64,000 bases of DNA from Takakia lepidozioides (GCA_030704615.1 CM060732.1:31291053-31355052), one strand, 5' to 3'; counted from the stretch's first letter, positions 13,043-26,989 are shown. Notes: generated by a model not told the origin, from the letters alone. Program-made: numbers and translations.

Positions 13043-13102
13043 GGCGTAGAGGACGTGGCGTAGATGACGTGGTGTAGATGACGTGGTGTAGAGGACGTGG
13101 CG
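13043..13102. promoter_or_regulatory. Tandem array of four ACGT-core elements upstream of membralin
   Basis: Four contiguous 14-bp units (13043-13056, 13057-13070, 13071-13084, 13085-13098) vary around ggYgtagaKgacgt, followed by ggcg. Each junction makes GACGTGG, and the middle ones make GATGACGTGG. ACGT cores bind plant bZIP factors, and TGACGTGG matches the unfolded-protein-response element type. The array lies about 550 bp before the membralin ATG. A regulatory role is inferred; a plain minisatellite is the alternative. Confidence 0.45.
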
Positions 13103-13648
13103 TTGCGGGCAGGCCGGGCACTATCCCGTCTGGCTACCCCTCTGGTGACGCAGTTCAAACCGCCGTAATAGTACAAAGGAACGTTCCCAAATCCACTTGG
13201 GAAAAGTGCGAGAGAGGAGACGCACAAGAGTTGCAGAGCTGCCCGCATTCTGACAAGCAAGCTTGCCGTGCCTTGCTTGTGCATTCCGACTTGGATTGGA
13301 TTCTTGTGCGTGCGAGAGAGAGAGAGTGTGTGTGCGTGTTAGAAGTAGTGTGGCTGTTCAAACAAAGCAGGAAAATAGGGAGGTAGTGACCATGGTCGTA
13401 GGCTTTTGCGGGAGGAATACAATTGGTGTAAGAGGGAGACGATGGTGATTTGGAGCGGGCAGTAAGAGGGGGTAGGGGCGGGCTGAATGCCTCGAAGAAC
13501 AGTGGGACATGGACAGTGCTTCATTGAGCGGGGAAAAACAGGGAGATGGCAAGGTTTGAGGAGGTGCCGGGAGAGGGAGAGGAAGTGAGTGCCTGGGGGG
13601 GTCCTGAGGCTGATGTTGCAGTGAAAGGCAAGTTATTAAAGTGTGAAG

Positions 13649-16600
13649 ATGGACCCCGAACAGACCTTTTTGAGAGTACACGCACGATTGTCGGGAGTTC
13701 TGGCCAGACTGTTGACTCCGCGATTCAGAGCAGCTCTTGAGTATACCTGCCTCTGCAATGCAGTTATGCTGCTCGCGCTTCTCGTTGTCATGCATGTTAA
13801 TTTTGTGGCTCAGGTTCGAATCTCTCTTCTCTTTCGGGGCTCAGCATTAAGATTGGGGTATTGCGGTCATATCATCAACACTCGATGTATGTCGCGAACC
13901 CTATGCCTGTAATGTCATTCTTGGCTTCCCGTTAGCACTCCGGCAAGGCCAAGTCTGAGTTCATAGTCTACTACAGGTTCAGCAATTTTTAGTATCCCTG
14001 AGCGCCTATTGCAATCAAGGTTACTCAGAAGTCAAGGTGATCAAGAACGGAGGGGAGTACCTTGCTCTGCCAAATGATTGCAAAGCCCTGTGCGTATTTT
14101 CCTAGCGTTGCGTCCCTGTGCCTGCTCACCCGGGAACAGAGCAATCCTCTCCCCTTACTTTTTACTCCTGTGGCATTTTTTGAACCGAGTCCTGTATGAT
14201 GATCTTCTGCTTGCCCTAAAATTGCTGGGCACTGTAATTTTGAAATTCTCCGTTCTGGGCTAAGCCTTCCAATCTGGCAGTTTGGTCCTTCGCCCTGATG
14301 AGCACCATGGATCGTCTTCTGTCTGTCTCATTACACTGCATAGACTTCATGCCAGACAGTCCTCTCGCCAGCTTAGGGTCAAGGTTCATGTCCCAATAGG
14401 CACCATACCACAGGTTATGACACACAATTGCATTAGCAGCCAAGCCCCAGCAAGGAGAGAGGAGGGAGCCATGATAGTGTGAGTGTGGCATGGTGAATGT
14501 TTGCAAAACTGACAGCCAAGTGTTTTGGAGTCTCTTTCCCATCATCAATGAACTCAAAATGTAACAATTTTATAATCCTGAAAATCCTGCAGCCAGTATC
14601 TGCGCCCTTGCTCCTGTTGTCTAGTGGGTTCTTGGTAGCATAAATTCCCTTTTGTACTATGGAAAATTTTATAGGAAGTACAACTGCAGCATGAGTCATG
14701 TACTTGGATGGGCATGCCGGATCTGAGCCATTTGTGGTTGCGGTAGATGTGCCATTGAAATCCCTTGATATGAACCCTCTTTATTAAGTAACAAGATGGG
14801 TCTGCAGTTTCTTCAGAAAAGGTGACGGAATCAGATATGCGCTGGTGCTCCTCATAGGACAAGGACTTAAGGATGCGGGAAAATGGTGAAGTGCTTGTCC
14901 ATGTCGAAAGTTTGGGCTTTTTCTTACACTTAACCTTGTATTGGTCCCCATCAGCCGGGATGTGCAGAGGAATTTGCTGGCAGCGAGATAGCCGATGCTC
15001 AATTGATGCAAATTACGGTATGTTGGCTGTAGTTTCTGTTCTTCCTTACTCATACTCAATTTGGCAGTTGAATGTCATTGATTTTTTAAGCATGTGAAAG
15101 GTGATGTGCTAGTTGTCCCTCCGTTGGGGAGATATTAGGTTTTGGTTGTTTTTAGCATTTGGTGACAGAGCCAAGCCCAGTTTGAATGAGCAGAAATAGG
15201 TTAGAGAAGGGAGGGGAAGAGAGGAGCAGCAGAATGGGGTGCAGGAGTTGTCTTTTACCTACAAGTCTTACTTTAACATATGCTAAGCTCAAACTGGGCG
15301 CGGGGTCAATGGCCACAAGGCTACGGCAAACAACGTCTTATGAGTACAATTTAACATATGCTAAGCCTTCTTACAGTAAAACAGACCTTGCAATGTGGTG
15401 TTTCAGATAACGGGTAGTTGGAACCGGATGACTGAGGAGGCTCTTGGGAGAGGCATGCGGGTGCACGAGACCTCCACACAGCCTCATGCTGGTGACATGT
15501 CTGAAACAAAGTCCAAAGAGAGCTACCAAGTTCCAGAAGTGGGAGGGGTAGGATGGAACATCCTTGCAGCTAAGTTTTGGTTAAATCTCGTTGGGAAAAA
15601 CGCTCGCCGAAGTAAAGTGTCAGGGATGAGTGAGTCCATGAAGGGTTCAAAATCCATGGACGGAATGGGGACAGAGAAGGTAACTTCCAAACTACCTGGC
15701 CGACAAAATGGCAAAGAAGAGGGTTTGGGCCCTGACGTTAAAAGCTGGCCAATGATCGAGCCTGGCAGAGGGCCTCTTGGGACAGCTTTGCTGCATTACT
15801 TGGCGCGGTGGAGTAGCTATGGAGCATCGTGCTTCAAGAGAGCGGAACAAACACTAAGAAGCTTTTGGCAAGTTTGGGTGAGTTTGTTACCTTTCTGTGG
15901 TGAAATGGAAAGGTTGTTAAATCTTATAGTTTGGTCATAGGTGGGGCTTCTTGTAAACGTCACTGCAAGAGTTTTCATAACTCGAAATAGATCCCGTGAG
16001 TATTGAGCCATCCGGCTGCATTTTTAGACCTCAAAACATGAGCAAGTGGGTTTCACGTTGAACTATACGTTGGGGTGGTGCTGTATAAATAGTTCATAGC
16101 ATACAGTTAGGAAAATAACCGAGAAAATGTCCCAGCAGAGCCTGCCACACTGTATTTTAGCATTACCCATGGATTAATGACCTAGGGTACTAATCATAAT
16201 TCTTGAAGTGGGCCATTTCAACCTGTGGTTGTCTCTATTCTTGGTTGGTCATGCATCAGGTTGTCATTTAAAATGTTCCAAAAGTAGGTCATATCAAAAG
16301 GCCTACTATTAGAATACCTTGTTGGCAGGTGAATGGTTTATCTGGTCACCTAGATGAGTTGACTGCATATGACAAGGTCCAAATATACAAATTTAGAGCT
16401 GTGATATATGCTGGAGTTGCTATGAACTACAGGGATCTTAGATTCAGACTGAGCTTATAGGGTTGTATGTGATTAGAGTCTAAGCTCTGTGTGGCTAGTT
16501 CCCCACATCAATGCTATTCTCTTTACCTATCGGTAATTTGGCTGTCAAACTTTGTTCAGAATGTCAAATTGGGGTCGTATGCATGGTGACCAAAACTGGG

Positions 16601-19600
16601 TAGAACAGAGGATTGCAGGTTGGGAGCCGTTCACATCTACACCAAAGGGCGACCGCCGCACTGTTGCATGGAACAAGCTGGACTCTGTTCTTGGTACGAA
16701 CTCCGTAGATATCTATTATGAGGAGTCCACTCCGGAAATTGGGCAGTATCTGTCAGGGGAAGAGCCTCTCATCTATGCTGGCTTTGACCGGCATCATCTC
16801 TCTCTCTCTTTTTCTCTCTCTTCAAGACTTGTACTGAAAATTGCATGATTTCTTGGACGGAAATGATTAGTCTTTCTGTCCATTTAATCTTTTGCTTGAT
16901 GAATGATCAGTCTTTCTCTCTCTCTGTTTCCTTGAATGTTGCGTACTCGTAGCATTCAACGAAAGTAGGGAGGGAGGAGGGGATCTCGAATGGAAATGGG
17001 GTGATGGAGAGATCCCTGTACTCCCTTCCTTTACATATCTTGGTGTTGAGTATTCCTCCAACTGTAACTGGAATCTGCACATACAAAAATTGATTCAATC
17101 AGCTACTATCTGGGTAGTTAGTCGTCAGTCCTGATCCGTCTTGGTCACAAGTCCTGCTCTATGGGGAGATGATCTGATTGACTTCATTTTGGTGATGCTA
17201 ATGAGATAACCAATTGACACCTATATCAATGGATTGAAAATGATCTGCATGCAGTGGACTTACCAGAGAATCGGAGCAAATTGTTTGACCCGACATATTT
17301 GTACAGTGTTGAGAAGGTCCGCATAGGTCACTCAGTCAAGTTTCATGCCGTAGGTCATGGGTTCTTACAAACTGTATGTTGCTGTCTTGTCTTCATTGCC
17401 AATTGAGCAGATGAAGACGCCTGCTAAGATTGATGATTTTGTTTGCAAAAGTGGAGTAATGCAGCACATTATCACGCCTACATGTATGTTAGTTTACACG
17501 TTCATACCTTAGATTGCTGGGGTACATTCACTACATGAACACTGACAGGAAGGTTGCATATTCTATCTGCAGGGTTATCTTATGATGTCAGAGGGTGCCA
17601 AGTTTCGACATGATGTGCGCACTGTTAACATCAGTATTTCAGCCCAACATTCCTGCTTTGGCAATAGGTGGGTCTCTCTTCTTAGCAAGGAATTTTGTCA
17701 CCATTTCCCTGTCCCAGGGAAATGGTGAACCACAGTGCCCAGGAGCATGTAAGATTATGTTGTAGGAAGGGCACACTGTTGAGGGGCTCGCATGAGAAGA
17801 TAGAGGCTGGAAAGACCACCGTCAACAACATTTTTTATCATCCATGTCAAATCAATTGGTTGTACAGTGCTACAGTCTGCAGACGTATGTCTTAGGTGTG
17901 AAAAAGCAACCTGAGTGTGACTTGCATGACAGATGGCAACAGCTGCTTATTGACAACTTTGTGGGCTACGACACCATTCTCATGAACAGTCTTCTCAATG
18001 CCTGTGGAAGAGGTGCTACTATGATGCCAAATCAGTTGTCTTTTCTACTTTGCAACCAATCCTCTTTATGTGGTGTAAAGTGAGACTCTGCAAAGTGGGA
18101 CTCTCTTTTTGTCCGTTGTCTTCCAGCCTTTCCCCTCTCTACTTTGTTCTGAATTAGAGGTTAGGTATGTAGCCACTGGGCATCTCTTTGAATGAGAGGA
18201 AGAGGTAAGAAATGAAATGAAATGGTACTTTATGATGTCGGAAAGAAGGAATTTGTTTCTGAGAATGCATTTCTCTGTTCCGTTTTCTCCCTTTGCGCCA
18301 TTGTGGGGGACAGAAGATTTCAATGAATTTGGCTGGCTGAGTTTCATCTTCACAGCTGTGGCCCGTCTCCCATCTGAAAGAGAAGGATACCAGATTAAGT
18401 TGGTTTCGTTCTTCCACATGGACCTGGCCTTTGCTGAAATAAACCAACTCGCAGATAATTTCCACCAACACCTCCTTACAAAAATTTCTGCCAGGGGAGA
18501 CATCTGATACTTAGAAGCTCTTTCTGATTGCGATGTGCTTGCCTTGTTGGTGACCTAAGCAGGCTATCTGTACAACTTTCAGACTAAAGAGCTCTACAAC
18601 CTGAACTATCTGCAGGAGTTTGGAGTTGTGCCCCATGGGTTTGAAGGTTTGTAAGCCACTCCCCAGCTTTTTAGATGGATGTTCAAGGCCCCCTCCCTCT
18701 CCATCTGTCTCTCTCTTACCAACTTTGAAAGTCTCGAGGCTGAGCCAAAAGCCCAGGCCCTCCTGAGGCCTAGTTTTGGGGCAAATCACACACAGCAGAT
18801 TGATGCTTGTGTGAAGGGATTTCTAGAGGATATCTGGAAAACCTGGATTAATTCTTTATATGGAGGTAAGTCTTACTACCAACGTCAGCCCCTGACAGAG
18901 GTAGGTTCTGTCCCTTTTGTTCCCGCTCAAACTGGGCGCGGAGTGGGTAAACCATTGAGGTCCTCCAGGTAAGAGAGATTGTACTCATAAGACGTTGTTT
19001 GCCGTAGCCTTGTGGCCATTGTCTCAGCACTCACACTTAAACTCCAGGCTAGATGCCTACCTTTGAACAGCAAACAGATGCAGAGAAGAATGGGGGATTG
19101 CAAATGCCCGTTGTGTGGGCAATTACCAACTTTGAAAATCTCAAGGTTGACCCAAAAGCCCAGGCCCTTTTGGGGCCTAGTTATGCACACAGCAGATTGA
19201 TGCGTGTGTGAAGGGATTTCTAGAGTATATCTGGAAAACTCAGATCAATTATCTGTTCAAAGGTAAGTCATACGGTAGCATCCGCCCCTGACAAAGGTAG
19301 TTTTTGTCCCTTTGTGTTCCGCTCAATCTGGGCGCAGGGTCAATGGCCGCAAGGCTACGGCAAACCACGTGTTAGGAGTACATTCTCTCTTATCTAATGT
19401 TCTACTTCATCTCATGGGCCCTAGGGGTCCCCTTGGACATTCAAAAGTTCCTTTCTATTTCTCTAAGATTCTTTTTTCTTTGTCCTCTATCCCTCTTGGG
19501 GCTCCTGTAGATGGAGGACAATATTCTAGCTTTTCACATGGGCCCTTGTGCCCACTTGCACATCATAGAAGTTGATGGATCTGATTTTTTCCTTTCTTTC

Positions 19601-22600
19601 TCTGTGTCCTACATATCATGAGGTCGGGCTCTACTGTCTCTTTAGAAACTTGCAAGCGTGGGAGAGACGTTCAGCTTTGAGGACCAGTAGTGTCTAGTAG
19701 TGTCTAGCAGCTTACCTGCACGACGCATTGTGTCTTCAGGTGACGTTCGGTGTATTTTAATATTTCTTTTGGTTGGTGTCCTTTGTCGTTCTACTTTGTC
19801 CCATGGGCATGGGGCCCCCTGTGGGGTTGTTATATTCTTTCTTTCAAATTTTTTTTATCTTGGGGTCTTTGTAGGTTCTCTGGTCAGACCAAGTGCTCAT
19901 GTAGTTTGAAAAGTCTTGTTTGTGGCACTGTGACTGGAAAGGTTGATTGAGTTGATAGTATGACAACAAATTTCCATGAGATTTGAATATCTTTTCTTTC
20001 CAAAGTGAGTTTCTCTGCCAATATGTTCCTATGGAGTTGCAGTCAAGAATGACAGCCCATCCTCCCCACTTCTATTTCAAGTGTTATTACTTTAGATACA
20101 CATTGTCCTCAAACGGTGTTGACATTCATTAGGGTCGGTTGCATCCCCTTATTATTTAAACAAGTCCAACGCTTGTCATAAATGAAGTTGGGATGAGATT
20201 ACTGACTCAGCAATTGGCTCTCCAGATAAAAACAAGCCAAACCTATCTGAAGTTACATGGTGGGTACGAGCGGTTGCAGATTACATTGTTTTTAAGTGCG
20301 GGGTACTCATCACATCTCTTTTCGTCTTCTTCACAACCACCATGTCTGTCTCCTTCACCTTGAGGGAGACCCAGGCCCGTATGCTGAAGTTCACTGGTAA
20401 GAGCCTCATTTGTGCTCAGCGACCATAGGCATACTTCAGGGAGCATGTATAGGAATTGGAGGGAACAATACTGCCTCGTTTTGACAGATTGCTGTTATTG
20501 CTATCTTCGTCTGTTGGAGTTCATGAAACTTTGGGATAGTTCAAGTCTGAACACTCTTTCTTGGACTTTATCACTCCCTGTGTTGTGAGACTGACATAAT
20601 GACAAAGACGAGGTGGCAAGTAAAAGGTAGTAGGTAATAACCAGCAACAAGAGGTAGTAAACAGACCTAGAGTATCCTTACTACCTTCGAAAGCATTAAT
20701 TATGCCCCAAACCTCCTCTGAAAGAATCTTTGGAACAGAATGTTAGGCTTAACCTTCATCAATCCTGTGTAATGCGGGAAGGACCTAGGCACCCAGTTAG
20801 CAGTGTTCTGCCTCAGCCGGGGTGTCTCTTTCTCCTTCCTGTGTACTTTTTGGATCCAGAGTAGAGCTGACAGCTGAACAAAGAATGTTTTGGTCTTGGA
20901 TGTGGGTCACAGTGCAGCTGCAGCACCATGCCCGTCATCGTCTTCCCACATATCGCCTCATCTTTGTCCATGTGGTTGAGTCCCTTGTCTTCGTCCCGGT
21001 GAGTGCAAAACAGATTCACGATCTGTTTGGTGTTCTCAAATTTGGAGCCATAACCATTTCAGCTGAATTCTTGTGCAATCCTGGAAGTTCTTTCTTGACA
21101 GCATTAGCTGGGGGTGGCAGAGGAAGCCTGAAGGGCTTGGTCCCTCTGGGATAGTGAATGCAATAAATAGAATTTACAAGTTGGCGTACTTGTAAACTGT
21201 CAGTTTCAGTCCTACTGCTGTAGCCCCCAATGTGGCAACAGATTTGAGAGTGCCAGTCATATTTTATCTAGTGAATGCAAGAATATGGAGAGAGCAGGAG
21301 AAAGAGCGAAAGAATGAGTCCATGGGCACATGAGATGGAGGAGTAGATGAGACCACATCAGGAGATTCCAAATATCGCTCTTAGAAGGGAGAGAATTATG
21401 CAGGAAATCATGTTTGTTTATCTTTGCCTGGGGTTGGAGGGCACAGATAATGATAGGCATCCTCTTTTTCTTGTTCGAGTTCTTTGATGATCAACTCCTG
21501 GCATTCATGGTCCTCACCCTGGTCTGGCTGTGTGAACTTTTCACGATGATCAGGCAAGACCTTGTTTTTCTCAACTTGGACAATAGCTTTGGTATTTGTT
21601 AGTCTGCTATTGTTGTGCTTCGGTTATATAAGGCTCATATATTCATTGGCATTTCTCTGTGTGGTTGGTGTGAGGTGTGAGAGGGAGAGAGAGTAACTAG
21701 AGTGTACTCATAGGACGTTGTTTGCCATAGCCTTGTGGCCATTGACCCCGCGCCCAGTTTGAGTGAGAGAGAGTAATTAGACATAGATCACGTGTGCTGG
21801 AGGCCCAAGGGACATGGAACTGGAATAGAACCAAAGACAGAAAGACAGACATAATTCTGTTCCATCCATGGTGGGCCGAGATGGCTGTGCAGAAAGTAGA
21901 GTTACCTTAAGGAATCAGAAAGGACATCCAAGCACCCCATGTGTGGGTAAGGAATTAAGAAATTTATAACATCCACAGGAACATGCCCAAAGACAAAGTG
22001 CCCCATGCAGGTAAGCTGCATGTCCTCATAAGTGAGAAGGAAATAATGTCCATAGAAAACCCAAGGAGAATGTCCTTATAAGATGTTCTCCGTAGCCTTG
22101 TCGCCATAGACCTTATGCCTCATTTTGGCTGGAGGAAAAACCCAAGGAGAAAGAGAAATGAAATAAAATGGTGCTTTATAACGTCCGCGGAAAGCTCATA
22201 GAGCTTTCTCAAAGAGAGAAAGAGTGCAGGCTTTATATTTTTCTCCATAGCCTTGCCTCTGCCTTGTATTGATGGGTAGGAAAGAGAAGAGCCAACACCA
22301 TGGGGTTTACCATTACCAGGAAGGTCGCTTGGAAGATACTTTTATATTTAAAGGCTTTGCTTCCAAAATTACTGTAGAAAGACCTTCTAAGAGCTGTAGT
22401 CAGCAACTGTTTCCTGTCAATGTTGGCCGTGTCTTGCCTCTCAGCATTATTAGGTCTTGCACCGGATGCTTTGTATGCGTATGTGTGAGTGGGAGTGAAA
22501 TGTTTTCTTACAACCCATGGGATGCCACACAGTAATGTTCAAATCAAATCCAAGAGGTTGCAATGAGGACAGAGTGCCTGGTTTGGGTGAGTTGCTAAGA

Positions 22601-25600
22601 GGGGTTAACATAACTGAAGACCTCAGAGAATAACAAGGAATGTCAGCATTATCTTTCTCCAACCTCAAAGTAGGTGAGTTAAGAAAGAGGATGGTAATTC
22701 AGTCCCCAATTTTCGGATTTAAAAGTGGATTCATCCTATCCTGGTAAGATATCCAGTCAAATCTAATATTTTGAAACCAGCGTAAGCTGGCTTGTCAGTC
22801 CCCAAGTTTGTTTCCATATGAAAATCGATCATTTCTGCTCTGCTTGGCAGTGACATCCGGTGGTGGATGAAAATGAGCAGAGTCTCCTCATTTTGACCAG
22901 GTCGGTGGAGCAATGTTTGCAGTGGCTGCAGAAGCCACCTTCAGTAAACCCTCCTGGGCTAGTCGTTAGGTCAAGAAAAAGCCCTCGGTGGCAGCCAATG
23001 TATTGGTAACAAATGGAGCCGGTGTCGGAAGATGAGAACCCTGAAGATTACCTCATACACAAAGGGAAGAGTGCCACATCACGTCAATTGAAATGACATA
23101 GTCCTCATTAGTGCTCTATAATCCCTGGGAAATAGCCTTGTGGAAATTCCATTGCCACTTCCGTTGAGTCTCAGGGAGCCAAGGTCCCTAATATCCCAGG
23201 CACGTAAGGCTGACTCAGCTTTAAAATGAGAGAAACTAATTTATCACTTCCAGGAATACAATGGATACGTGGGATGTAAGACTTCTGTGGGATACATTAC
23301 TAGAAAGACAACCAAGAGAATGTCTGAAAATCCAAAGGTTGCTCTGACACAAAAGAATAGGAAATAGAAACTTAATGTAAAGTCCAGGGGCCTCCAGGAG
23401 CCCATGGCACAAAGTAGATGAAGAAACCAGATCAAAAGACTCCAAGGTCTACTTGACAACAAGTGCCTCATGCAGGTAAGCTGCCAGACACTTCATGGTC
23501 CGCAAAGCTGAACACCTCTGCCAAAGATGGGGAGTCCCTGAATTGTAAGAAGGAAAGACCTTGAAGATGCACTAGGGGTGTCCTATGTAGAGAGTGAAGT
23601 ATCCATTAGATTCCATGGCCTTGTGGCCATGGGCTTGACAGGTTTGGACAGAGCTCAAAAGCCTGAGAGAGAGGAGGGGAGGACCAGCAGGGGTGCCACT
23701 AGTCAATGGAAGGTTTGTACTGAGACTGAACCAATAAAGGTGCTGCTGACTTTCCAGATTTCCTTTGCAAGTATTGAGATAAGGACTTTATGCCAATCTT
23801 ATAGAGAAAAGAAGAATAGTGCTGCTTTGTTTCCGGGGTGGGCTTTCTGTTGCTGGCCCCATATGCATTTCTATCTAACACTCACTGAGTGGACTATGTG
23901 TGGGTTGGAGTGGAATGTGCAGTGTGCGGACACCTCTTTCAATGCAGTATTTCCCTCGCTTCTTTTTTCTCTATTTCATGGTCTTCCATGTCTATTTTTT
24001 TTCCTACACTTATGGTATGTTTTCAACACATGTAGCTAATATACTAGCTAACATGACTTGCATAACTCCAATTTCACCCTCAGGTCAGTGATGAGATGCC
24101 TCTTGGGCTCCTATATGCACCATTTTGGTCTAAGATTTTGTTGAGTGCATCCAGTCTTTCTTCTAAGATGTTCGGTACTACTTTTGTCCCTGTCTTGAGG
24201 CCAGTTCAGCTCAACCTAATCTTATGTTTTTTAGCATCATGAAACTGCTGCTAAATTTTCATACTGAGTATGTTAACTTTAGCATGACAATCCCAACACT
24301 TAACTGAAGCTTCAAGTGAAAACAAAAGATGTTAGACCTGGCCGAATGCCTCCTACTTTCCATACTCTGAATGGTTATCTCAATATAAACCTCAGTCCAA
24401 AGAAGATGCTTGTGTAGGTGGAATACTCTGGTTATGTTGATTGCGATAAGAATAATATTACTGGATATGCATTTGACAAGACCAGTATGGACAGACCACT
24501 TCAATTGGAATACACTAGGATTTAGAACTAATCTGCCACCTGGATCTCCCATACTTGCATTGGTCATGGCTTGATTTGTTACTGTTTGGCCAGGCTTCTC
24601 GTATCTGGCATTCTCTACAACAGGGGCTTTCATGCAGCATCTTGTCCTCTACTTCTGGAACCGGTTTGAGGTACACTCTCTATTCTGACTTTCTTCACAA
24701 GGCTGCACCATAGGGCTTGAAATACAGCTTTGTGATACACTCTTGGGGACAAGGGTTGAACTTCCACTTCCACTTTTGTCTAAATAAATAGAAAGCATTC
24801 ATACAGACAGAATGAGGCTAGGGGTTTGTCACATGCAGCTCAAACAGCAGGCAGGTAGGGACTGAAAGCCTTTCTCTTTGTAATAGCTGTCAAACGCGAT
24901 CGACTATCCATTTCAATTTCATTTGTATAGCAACTCCCTTAGTAGAGGTTTGACTTGACTAGCATGCCCCAGTTCTCAGCTGATGAACGCAGTTTTGAGA
25001 GCTGTGAGATGACGTATGCCACACATAGTGGGCTTTCCATGTTGACCTGAAAGTAGCAAAATCCAAGTGCTGAGAAGTGTTTTTTTCTTGTTTTTCTGGC
25101 CAGCCTTTCATCTGTTATCTCAACATGTATCCGCCCTGTATACATGATCCTTTCTCTTTCGTGAAGCCTATGACTGGTGGGTATTGTGATGGGATCATAG
25201 TGGGGAACAGTTAGCGAGTATGACTCTTTGCACAAGGACTAGTCCTATATTTTGTATTTCTGTGGTATATGGTAGACTTTCTAGCCATTTTCTTCCATGA
25301 ATGATCTGAGCTGAAAATAAATGCTTAGGATTTACCCTCACAAGAACATCCCAGGGGAGAGAAAGAAGGCTTGTACTTGTACTACCTTAAGCTTGTGTCT
25401 CTCTCTCCAAATCATTCTGGGTGTGAGCCTTGAATGATAACAAGTGGCTATGGTCTAAATTAGGTACCGGCACTTCAGAGCTTTCTGCGTCGAAGGGCAC
25501 TGTTGCAGCAACAGGGACTCCATCTCACATCCTCTACCATCTTCACATCTACCACTCTTCTTAGGGGCTCCAGAGGTCCGAGTGGTCCTGTGTCTGGGGA

Positions 25601-26093
25601 CAGTATAGTTGATTCTGGTGCTGACCAGGGTCCTGAGGGTAGTGTTACCAATCGCACTGTATTAAGCAGTGGTCTTACTGGACCTGGTGTTGATGCCCAA
25701 ACAGTAAGCGTCGGCACGGATCCTAGTCAAAGGACGGATATGAACTCTTGGAATCCGTATACAGATGTAGATGGGGTACAGACGGATACTGAGACAGAGA
25801 GTTTGTACAGTGGTATGGAAAGGATTACAGGGTCTAGACCACAGGATTCCACATTGGCAAGCCCGCTTTTGCACCCTTCTCTCCCATATCGTTCAGTGTT
25901 GCCATGGGTGTTGGGGAGCCCTTCCCTTCTCCTCCCCATTTTTCAGGAGTTTAGAGGCAGCAACCTTGGATTTGAACCTGCAGTCATCACAGAATCAGGC
26001 AGCTCAGATTCTGTAGTCCTTCCAAATGCATCTGAAAGTGGTGATGTCCTCACAAATCCTGAGGGCTTGAGGTTACGACACATCAGAAACTAG
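13649..26093 (+). CDS. Membralin family ER membrane protein, about 14 exons
   Basis: Exons: 13649-13813 (MDPEQTFLRVHARLSGVLAR), 14955-15017, 15407-15877, an unresolved fourth exon (perhaps 16329-16376), a fifth ending at 17316 (start 17255 or 17269), 17573-17667, 17933-18012, 18563-18646, 20280-20396, 20913-20998, 21447-21553, 23923-24014, 24594-24670, 25464-26093. Phases agree at every resolved join; the total is near 720 residues. Plant membralin hallmarks appear in order: SVEKGYLMMSEGAK, WQQLLIDNFVGYDTILMNSL, FTTTMSVSFTLRETQARMLK, VQLQHHARHRLPTYRLIFVH, IGILFFLFEFFDDQLLAFM, FMQHLVLYFWNRFE. Several hydrophobic segments mark a multipass protein. Membralins sit in the ER membrane and act in protein quality control or ER-associated degradation; that role is family knowledge. 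The donor after 21553 is GC. Introns hold LINE fragments. The last exon encodes a Ser/Gly-rich cytosolic tail and ends with TAG. Confidence 0.92.
15236..15355 (+). mobile_element. LINE 3'-end fragment in membralin intron 2
   Basis: It contains the family signature aaactgggcgcggggtcaat followed by ggccacaaggctacggcaaa and cttatgagtaca. The same phrase recurs at 18900-19016, 19322-19385, 21684-21762 (reversed), 60536-60560 (reversed) and 60990-61060 (reversed). Confidence 0.7.
18717..19392 (+). mobile_element. Two LINE C-terminus/3'-end fragments in membralin intron 8
   Basis: Two partial copies in a row, about 18717-19016 and 19049-19392. Both translate to NFESLEAEPKAQALL-like sequence, and the first also to QQIDACVKGFLEDIWKTWIN and then KSYYQRQPLTEVGS. 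Both end with the shared gcgcgg...ctacggcaaa signature, and the second is followed by a TC-rich tail. The copies at 60.5-61.2 kb retain the zf-RVT-like CPLCGQPEDNIHFLIHC motif, so these are 5'-truncated LINE insertions. Confidence 0.75.
21684..21762 (-). mobile_element. Short LINE 3'-end fragment in the GC-AG intron of membralin
   Basis: Reverse complement of the family 3' signature (actcataggacgttgtttgc, then cgcgcccagtttgag). GAGA repeats lie on the 3'-tail side. A still more decayed piece lies at about 22070-22130. Confidence 0.65.
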
Positions 26094-26918
26094 TTGATCA
26101 GAGCCGCCACCCACAGCATCCGATCCTGGATGTAGTGTAGGCTTTTTAGTGTTTGATAAAATATCAAATTAACATAGGGAAGGGTAGGGATTCTTACCAC
26201 GACTTAGATGTACAAGTTTGCTTGGTGACATCTGCAAGCTAACCAGACAATGTGATGTAGTCGCTTCATTTTCCAACCCTTGGAGTTTGTCCATTCAGTA
26301 TAACTGGAAGATGTACTTTTTTTGTTCTAATTTAATTCTTTATTGTATGATAGGCAACTAGTTTTTGTTGCCTCAGCAATAAGTATCCCTTGAAAATTAT
26401 GGATGGCAAGTTGTTACTGAAATGGGCAAATTTTATTCAAAAGGCAAAGAGTTTTGGAGGCTTACTCTGCTGTTGTAGAGGTTTATTATATGGTGCAGTT
26501 AGGGCACCAAGTGCCACTGCTGATTTGGTATGAAGAATCGGCAGTGGCTGTGAGGGAATGCATAGGGAACTCAAAGGAGCATAGGGTCCCCATTTCCTAA
26601 CTCCAGATACAGGCGGCCTAGCAGATTTAGCCCTACGCAGCCTACTATGGACTAGGGAGGCGAGACTGGCGGGGCACCAGCAGTACCCGCGTCTCGGCAC
26701 TCCTGGTGCCCGGCTACACCCCGTAGCCGGTCAAGCCTCCCCGTCTGCCGGACATAATGGAGGTGGTGGTGGGCTCTGGCGGGTGGCAGGCCTGTCCAGG
26801 ACTAATTAAACGCTGCCACGTAGGCAAAATGCCTCCAAATCTCGGTTATGTAGTACGGAAAGCACTGCCAAAAAAAATTCTTTGTGTTTACCGTGCCGTT
26901 AAAAAGCAGAATTCATCG

Positions 26919-26989
26919 CGGTGCATTCTGCATTTCGGAATGCACCCCATCAACTCCCTCGAGTGCATTCCGAAATGCAGAATACACCG
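26919..26989. repeat. 27-bp-arm hairpin inside a small inverted-repeat element
   Basis: Arms 26919-26945 and 26963-26989 are reverse complements with a single mismatch around a 17-nt loop. Outside them, actgcca at about 26863 and tggcagt at about 27016 form short outer inverted ends. The unit of roughly 160 bp therefore looks like a MITE. Confidence 0.8.

Noticed and set aside
12913-13361. Overlapping minus-strand ORFs through the GC-rich region before membralin
   Set aside because: They read through the 14-bp tandem array and low-complexity sequence, have no domain, and conflict with the plus-strand gene context.
16552-16848. Plus ORF of 98 aa as membralin exon 4
   Set aside because: Its sequence does not resemble the membralin segment expected between SFWQVW and FDPTYLYSVEK, and its phase does not fit.
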